From Pavlovales sp. CCMP2436 (lineage: Eukaryota; Haptophyta; Pavlovophyceae; Pavlovales), in assembly GCA_026770615.1 (NCBI GenBank), contig MU631495.1, forward strand, positions 216,177 to 227,166: a stretch of 10,990 nucleotides of DNA, in the 5' to 3' direction. Both the position numbers and the translations under genes were made by a program. Position 1 is the stretch's first letter; each line of letters starts with the position of its first letter. Positions 6,401 to 10,990 of this stretch are shown here, piece after piece. The notes under the pieces were generated by a model. It made no database searches. It was not told where the DNA came from and saw only the letters and a program-made list of their open reading frames with translations.

Positions 6401-6675
6401 CCCCACGGTGCAAGAAACAAATAAGCAGCGGACACAGGAGCTTTTATTTGAGTGTTTGCCGCATGCACTTCAAATATGTTAAGATTCCAAGGATCGCTTC
6501 ATTTGTTCAAACTTTACAAACGCAATTCCCTAAAATCCTTAAAATTTCAAATCTAATTTAAGTCGGTGCCCCCAAAGATTTCCGTCCGGATTAGCGTAGG
6601 AGCGCTGAGCAGGCGCTGCGACCTGTACCATTGTGGACTGGGGCCGCGCAAGGCTCGCACAAGTCCCCGCGCCTA
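6401..6675. other. Spacer between copia remnant and the large gene
   Basis: The truncated copia end meets AT-rich sequence (about 6440-6562, with AAAATCCTTAAAATTTC) and then GC-rich DNA up to the stop codons of the large gene. No gene is seen. It would contain the large gene's 3' UTR, read on the minus strand; TTTGTAAAG near 6510-6518 is a possible but unproved end-processing signal. No copia LTR or integrase sequence is recognisable here. Confidence 0.55.
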
Positions 6676-7009
6676 TTATTCCGTCTCCCGGAGCCGCCGG
6701 GCGAGCTCTTGCGCCTGCGCAAGCTCATCCTGCATACAGTTCGCCTGGGTGAGCTCGATCTTCCTTCCACGCCTTCGGGCCATGATGTGCCTGCTTGTTC
6801 CACGCGGTGCGGTTCTCGGTCGCCGCGGCGGCGATGGTGTGGAGGTAGTCGATCTGCTGGCTGAGCACCTGCAGCGTCGCGCAGCTCTTCTTGTGGACGG
6901 TGTACGAGACGCCCTTCGCCATCGTGCGCACGTAGTCCTGGAGGGTGGTCGAGCGGTCGGAGGGTTTGTGGCAGAGCTGCTTGCACAGCGAGACCATGTG
7001 CTCCTGGAC
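6676..7009 (-). CDS. Exon 5 of the large gene: C-terminal region
   Basis: It begins VQEHMVSLCKQLCHKPSDRS after acceptor CGCGCAG, then DYVRTMAKGVSYTVHKKSC and QVLSQQIDYLHTIAAAATEN. The frame then shifts by one base near 6775, after GPKAWK, so that the terminus reads KIELTQANCMQDELAQAQEL and ARRLRETE before the double stop. Without the shift the frame ends at 6725. The helical, charged terminus fits a short coiled coil. Length 334 bases equals 111 codons plus one, again fitting a single inserted base. The upstream intron is 7010-7108, 99 bases. Confidence 0.6.
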
Positions 7010-7108
7010 CTGCGCGGCGGCAAGGGCTCGGGCGATGGTACGCGCGGGCAGTGAGGCACTGGTGCGCGCAGATTGGGCGTGGGCGCGCACGTGCGGACCC
7101 GCGCGCAC

Positions 7109-7896
7109 CTGCTCGTTCACATAGGCGACGAGGCGGCCCCACTTGATGATCATGAGCGGAGCCAGCTCACGCACCTCGGTGATGTACTGCGACACCACCT
7201 CGCCCGTCCTGAAGGTGCGGAGCGCGACCTCGAAGACGGTGATGATCAGCGAGGAAGTCCGCGGCGTGCCGGCGGCGGTTCTCCAGCGTCGAGTCGCCGT
7301 AGCCGATGTTCTTGTACCTGCGCAGCACGCACCTTCCACAGCGCGTCCAGCGCCTTGCACGCGTTGACACCTCGCGAAAGGCGCTGCGCGGCGGCCAGCT
7401 GCGCCACCTCCGGCCGTGCGTCGCCGCGCGCTGCATTGCGCGCCGCCATGCGCTGCATCGCCTGCGCCTCCGCGGCGCCGACGCCGTCCAAGTTCGCCGA
7501 GGACGAGAGGTTCTCCGTGTCCTCGTCCGGCAGCGGCACGTCGTCCAGGCCGTAGACGGCCATCAGGATCTTCATGATGCCCACTTCCGTGCGGATGATG
7601 GAGAGGTTGGCGCCCTTGAAGCTCGGCAGCGTGATGTCGTGCGCCTGCGAGCGCAGACCCGGGTCCAGGAGCCCGCAGCCCATCGCCCGCAGCGCTATGA
7701 CGAGGTCGTGCTTCATCAGGTTGTGCTTCTCCGGGTGTAGTTCCTCTGCGTCTCCCCACACGCCGTGGAACCACTGGTCGAAGAGGTTGTGGCTGAGGTG
7801 CATCACGCCGAGCACAACGTGCTCGTGCTCGATGTCTTCGAACACCGGCACGTTCCACTGGTTGAAGTGCGACTTGAGGTGCTCCTGACGGGCGGC
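7109..7896 (-). CDS. Exon 4 of the large gene: MHLSHNL block and helical region
   Basis: It starts AARQEHLKSHFNQWNVPVFE, followed by EHVVLGVMHLSHNLFDQWFH and GVWGDAEELHPEKHNLMKHD. Next come LPSFKGANLSIIRTEVGIMK and an acidic LDDVPLPDEDTENLSSS linker. In related elements a D-x-LHL-x-LR block sits at the MHLSHNL position. After DALWK the frame changes twice by one base: near 7330 (to RRYKNIGYGDSTLENRRRHA) and near 7250 (to LIITVFEVALRTFRTGEVVS). The exon then ends IIKWGRLVAYVNEQ at donor GTGCGC (7108). Exon length, 788 bases, equals 262 codons plus two, matching two inserted bases. Confidence 0.62.
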
Positions 7897-7992
7897 CTAC
7901 AAGAAGGGGAGGGGGGTGGGGGGGTCAGTGCAGGCTAGCAGGCAGCGTTGGCAGCCAGCAAGGGCAAGGCAGAGCAGGAGAGCAGTGCGCAC

Positions 7993-8370
7993 CTGCCCCA
8001 TCGCATCGCGCTTTTTGTGCTCGGAAACCACGTTGTCCTCCGAGCGCGGGGTGTAGTTGCAGCTCGGGCAGGCGACGCCGACGATTGAGTGCGCGAGGCG
8101 GTGAGCGGTCAGAACATCGCGCAGTACGCCCGTAGCGTCCTTGATGACGTGTGTGGAGAAGCGGCTCGGGTCCGTGCAGTGCGAGCCAAGGCCGAGCACC
8201 GCGTGCAAGTTCACGAGGTTGCCCGTGTACACAAAGCAGCACAGCGTCCAAGCGGCTCGCGGCGGCGAGCTCTTGTCGCCGGGGATCAAGCAGCAGCACA
8301 GGGGCAGTGCGGCTTCCCCAGCCTCGGCGACCGCGTTGCGCGGGCCGGCACGCGTGCCGTTGGGCAGCAC
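7993..8370 (-). CDS. Exon 3 of the large gene: Cys-rich core
   Basis: An intact exon of 126 codons between acceptor CGCGCAG and donor GTGCGC. It reads VLPNGTRAGPRNAVAEAGEA, a CCCLIPGDK block, then WTLCCFVYTGNLVNLHAVLG and LGSHC. It ends with RLAHSIVGVACPSCNYTPRS and SEHKKRDAMGQ. The segment TGNLVNLHAVLGLGSHC matches the position of a GD-L-K-F-L-G-C block that I recall from transposon-derived proteins, with Asn where Asp is usual. The CPSC plus a downstream His-Lys-Lys region could be half of a zinc site. Flanking introns are 8371-8473 (103 bases) and 7897-7992 (96 bases, acceptor TTCTTGTAG). Confidence 0.65.
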
Positions 8371-8473
8371 CTGCGCGGCGACTAGGGCGTGCGGGGAGCG
8401 GGGGTGATGGTGAGCACTCGCCCGCGCCGGCGCACGCGCAGAGTGAGCACGCGCGAGCGCTCGCGGGTCGCAC

Positions 8474-9493
8474 CTCCTTGCAGACGCACACGCTGAGAAC
8501 GAGAGCGAGGCGGCCTGCGCAGCAGGGCAGCTGCTTGTGGCCGGAGACGAAGTTGAGCCCGTCATTGTGCGTCTCGAAGAGCACGTCGAGGCCGGCAGCC
8601 TTGTCGCTGACCGCGCCGACGTCGAGGTGGACGGCCGCGTCGGTCGAGCAGTTGCCATCCGACCGGCACGCGTCGCGAAGAACAGCGCACGTCCAGGAGC
8701 GCTGCTGGCCGTGGGACGCGAAGCAGCCGGCGTCGGATGAGAAGACGAGGCAGCAGACGCCCGCCGCCGACGAAGCCCCAACGACGAAGCCGCCGGCGCT
8801 TGCCCTCGCCGACTGCACGAACACAAATTGCGCGGCGGAGACCTCGTCGACGCTCGCAATGCGCCCCTCGGCGCTGAGCCTCACCGTGAGCCCAATGCGA
8901 TCGCGCTGGGCGTAGTTCCGGTCCGCCAGCTGCGCAGCCGAGGGGAAGTAGGGGCCGAGGATGTCAGCAGACCAGGATGTGCCCGCATCCCCGGCGAGCA
9001 GCACGTGGCGCGGGTTTTTCTTGCCATCCCAGTGCCTCCCGAACCAATGGCGAAGCCAGTCCCACGTCCGCCCCGACATTTGGTGAGCGACTTAATGCGA
9101 GCGCAGCGGGCGAGGCAGAAGGTGCCGTTCTTCTCGGTGAGCGCCTTGACGGCTGCTTTGAAGCGGGTGTGCTCGAACTCGCGGATCAGCTGGTTGGCGC
9201 CGGGCGGGCGCTGGTCGACGGGCAGCTTGCTCCACTTGTGCACCATGATGGCGACGACCTCGCCCTGCTTCTCCTCATCGTAGGCGTTGATGTCCTCCGA
9301 GAGCCGATTGCGCGCGTCCGCCCGCCACCGCCGAACGGTACAGGAATGCGCGTTCTTAGTTCGAACACCGGCGGCGCCCACCGGGCCAGTGAGCACGCCA
9401 ACTCCTCCCTCCGCGTCGCCTTCTCGAGGGCTAACTTGAGCTGCTGCAGCTCGGGCGACTCTGCGATTGCGAGCTGCGCGGCGGCGTCGAGAC
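8474..9493 (-). CDS. Exon 2 of the large gene: linker and core start
   Basis: It begins GLDAAAQLAIAESPELQQLK, continuing the coil, then VVAIMVHKWSKLPVDQRPPG and FCLARCARIKSLTK. The next blocks are SGRTWDWLRHWFGRHWDGKK and VLLAGDAGTSWSADILGPYF, followed by beta-like runs (IGLTVRLSAEGRIASVDEV, GGFVVGASSAAGVCCLVFSS). The exon ends near VLFETHNDGLNFVSGHKQLP and SVCVCKE. Asp in LAGDAG and in THNDGL are candidate catalytic or metal-binding residues. Two single-base losses are inferred: near 9345, where FELRTRIPVP must rejoin RRWRADARNRLSEDINAYDE, and near 9079, where SLTK must rejoin MSGRTW. The exon length fits two missing bases. The donor is GTGCGA at 8473. Confidence 0.62.
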
Positions 9494-9597
9494 CTGATTT
9501 TTGTTTGTTTTTTTGTTAAGGGGTGAGGAGAGGAGGAGGGAGTCAGAGGGGAATGCTGGCTGCCGGCGCACGGACGAAGGGAGGGATGGCGCATTAC

Positions 9598-10422
9598 CGG
9601 CTGCCTTGTTGTGTGCGAGCTCGGACTGCGCGGCAGCGAGCGCGGCGGAGAGCCGTTGGCGAACGGCTTCGGTCTGTTTCTCTAGGGTCGCGGCTAGCTT
9701 GACGGCCAGCGCGTGCTCCTTCTCAGCGCGGCTGGCCAACTTCCTTGCCATGACGGCTGCGCAGCGCTCGGCCGCCGCTGCCTTCTTCTCGACTGCGTGT
9801 AGTTCTTGGTGCAGCCGAGCGTCCTCCTCGATCGACAGCTTCGAGCGCCCAGCGGTCGTCAGCGAACCGCGGAGCTTACCGATAGCTACGCGGCCATCGC
9901 AAGCGGCCTGCTGCTCGCGCAAGTTCGCCTCGCTCATGTTGTGACGGAGCAGCGTCTCACAGGCGAGCTTGCGCTCGAGCGCAAGGACGAGCGCGGAGTG
10001 GCCGGCCGCGGCAGCTGCTGCATCGCTCGCAGCTGTGGCCAAGCGCGCCGCGGCAGTAGCCTCGCCTGCCGCCCGCGCGGCTACCTTGGCTGCTAGCGCT
10101 GTCTCCGCCTGGCTCGCTCGCTCCCGCGCGCCCAACAGCGCTGCGCCCGGCCGGCTCTGGCTGAAGTGCGCGAGCTCCTGATGTAGTAGCGCGTTGTCCT
10201 TGGCGAGCTCGCCCAAGTCATCCTCAAGACGTTTCCGCTTGCCGCACTCGAACTGGTCGGCAATGCGGCTCGCATTAAGCTCGGCGATCAGCGTGGCCTG
10301 CGCGGCCGTCGTAGCCCACAAGGTAAGCTCGCGTGACTGCGACTCGGCGAGCGGCGTAGCCGACTCCGCCTGCCCACGCGTGAAGGACGCGTCGCCGCCA
10401 GGAGTGTTGGGGCAGCCCAACA
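9598..10422 (-). CDS. Exon 1 of the large gene: coiled coil
   Basis: About 275 codons. From about 10290 the frame is heptad-like and rich in Ala, Glu, Lys, Arg and Leu: KRKRLEDDLGELAKDNALLH, then long Ala-rich runs around 10090-9980. LHAVEKKAAAAERCAAVMAR, LAVKLAATLEKQTEAVRQRL and AALAAAQSELAHNKAAG follow. The donor is GTAATG at 9597 (phase 1), completing a Gly codon with exon 2. Such coils mediate oligomerisation. The true start is unclear: no ATG begins this frame near 10422, and upstream DNA is a Pro/Arg-rich minisatellite, possibly a further exon. Antisense frames here are also open because of the Ala/Glu codon bias and are shadows. Confidence 0.65.
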
Positions 10423-10491
10423 CTGTCCCGACACTGCTTCTGCTTACGTGCCTTACCAGTGAGGGCACGAGCGGGCTGCAGGGCGGCGAGG

Positions 10492-10632
10492 AGGGGCGGT
10501 GGCTCGTTCGGGAATGGTGGCAGGACGGCAAGGGGCGGCGGCGGCTCGGGCGGGGGGCGCGGCTGCTCGGCGAGGGGCGGTGGTGGCTCGGGCGGAGGGC
10601 GCGGCTGCTCGGCGAGGGGCGGCGGCTCGGGC
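10492..10632. repeat. 42-base minisatellite, about four units
   Basis: Units begin at 10492, 10531, 10573 and 10615, each starting AGGGGCGG. The second and third are both 42 bases and nearly identical; the first is 39 bases and diverged, and the last is cut short. On the minus strand one frame gives 14-residue repeats of the form EPPPPLAEQPRPPP, and another gives RPSPSSRA-RPS repeats. This could be a Pro-rich exon upstream of the coiled coil (an ATG at 10937 opens the Pro frame) or non-coding repeat DNA. Confidence 0.8.
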
Positions 10633-10647
10633 GCCAACCTCCCGGCA

Positions 10648-10990
10648 AACCCCTCCCCGGCCGCGCCCAGCCCAACCCTCCCCCCGCCCCGCGCCGGCCT
10701 GCTGCTGCGAACCGGACTCCCGGACTCCCGCACTCCCCCCCGGACTCCCCCGGACCCCCATCTGACTGCTCTGACTTGTTGGAGGGGGACGGCCGCGTCC
10801 CTCCTAGTCCCAATTGCCCCCACACCCCCTCCCCGGCCGCACCGAGCGCACCCTATCCCGCCCCGAGCCGGCCTGCTGCTGCGCACCCGGACTTCCGGAC
10901 TCCCAGACTCCCCCCCCTGTTTCCCTTGGACTCTCATCTGACTGCTCTGCCTTTTTGAAGGGCGACGGCCGCGTCCCCCCAGGTCCCTGC
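10648..10990. repeat. Tandem duplication of about 175 bases, reaching the window edge
   Basis: CCCCTCCCCGGCCGC, GCCGGCCTGCTGCTGCG, ATCTGACTGCTCTG and GACGGCCGCGTCCC recur in the same order in both copies. The spacing is 174-176 bases (for example 10693 and 10867; 10760 and 10936). Copies have diverged by substitutions and small indels, and the second copy runs to the end of the window. It may be a promoter-side repeat of the large gene or a sub-terminal repeat of its element. Confidence 0.85.

Larger units (their letters stand above)
6676..10422 (-). pseudogene. Large five-exon coiled-coil gene with transposase-like core; five frame breaks
   Basis: Exons read 10422-9598, 9493-8474, 8370-7993, 7896-7109 and 7009-6676, separated by GT-AG introns of 104, 103, 96 and 99 bases; the last three are phase 0. 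The N-terminal boundary is uncertain. Each exon's open frame continues into the next only when the intron is removed, which supports the model. Total about 1,110 codons, ending in TAA TAG. Order: alanine-rich coiled coil, a Trp-rich linker, a core with LLAGDAGTSW and a Cys-rich middle, a CPSC pair, a MHLSHNLFDQW block, and a C-terminal helical region. The core layout resembles transposon-derived RNase H-fold proteins seen in many protist and invertebrate genomes; that comparison is from memory and unproved. Frame breaks lie near 9345, 9079, 7330, 7250 and 6775. No other function is proposed. Confidence 0.7.

Noticed and set aside
7327..7341. A 15-base intron (GTGCGTGCTGCGCAG) as the cause of the frame change in exon 4
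   Set aside because: It is far too short for splicing and its length, a multiple of three, would not enter the YKNIGYGD frame.
8151..8915. Plus-strand ORF of 254 codons
   Set aside because: It lies antisense to well-supported exons 2 and 3 of the large gene and spans their intron; it is a shadow.
10194..10958. Plus-strand Pro/Arg-rich ORF of 254 codons
   Set aside because: It runs over the minisatellite, the tandem duplication and the antisense of the coiled-coil exon; low complexity, no domain.
1..10990. CRISPR arrays, bacterial promoters, tRNA or rRNA genes
   Set aside because: No regularly spaced repeats, no cloverleaf or rRNA sequence recognised; the window is eukaryotic.

Overview
The window is nuclear DNA of a eukaryote with GC-rich coding sequence and AT-rich spacers. 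This rests on a canonical histone H3 gene interrupted by a GT-AG intron, on a second gene with four inferred GT-AG introns of 96-104 bases, and on a Ty1/copia retrotransposon remnant with several non-autonomous repeats. High GC, short introns with GTGCG/GTGAG donors and this mix of elements suggest a unicellular alga such as a haptophyte or pelagophyte. That assignment is inference; no rRNA or organelle sequence is present to fix it.

Layout. 1-380: a diverged direct repeat that keeps a reading frame, and a strong hairpin. 383-597: a miniature inverted-repeat element flanked by TA. 948-1469 (minus): histone H3, the only intact known gene. 1590-2165: coding-like relics. 2166-2930: AT-rich spacer with inverted repeats and a doubtful small ORF. 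2969-3787: a nest of short motif repeats, a 17-G run and two abutting foldback palindromes sharing one core. 3788-4702: mostly without a recognisable gene. 4703-4857: a second miniature element with a perfect 8-base target duplication. 4866-6400 (minus): a copia reverse transcriptase/RNase H remnant with a stop, a frameshift and an internal deletion.

6676-10422 (minus) is a large five-exon gene of about 1,100 codons with a coiled-coil N-terminal part and a core resembling transposon-derived proteins of the RNase H-fold type. It carries five single-base frame breaks, so it is either decaying or affected by sequence errors. Upstream, at 10492-10990, lie a 42-base minisatellite and a tandem duplication of about 175 bases.

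Apart from H3, everything recognisable looks mobile or repeat-derived: one housekeeping gene beside a graveyard of elements. No operon-like cooperation between genes is evident. The most novel object is the large coiled-coil/transposase-like gene; the best-proved structures are the two miniature elements and the paired palindromes.
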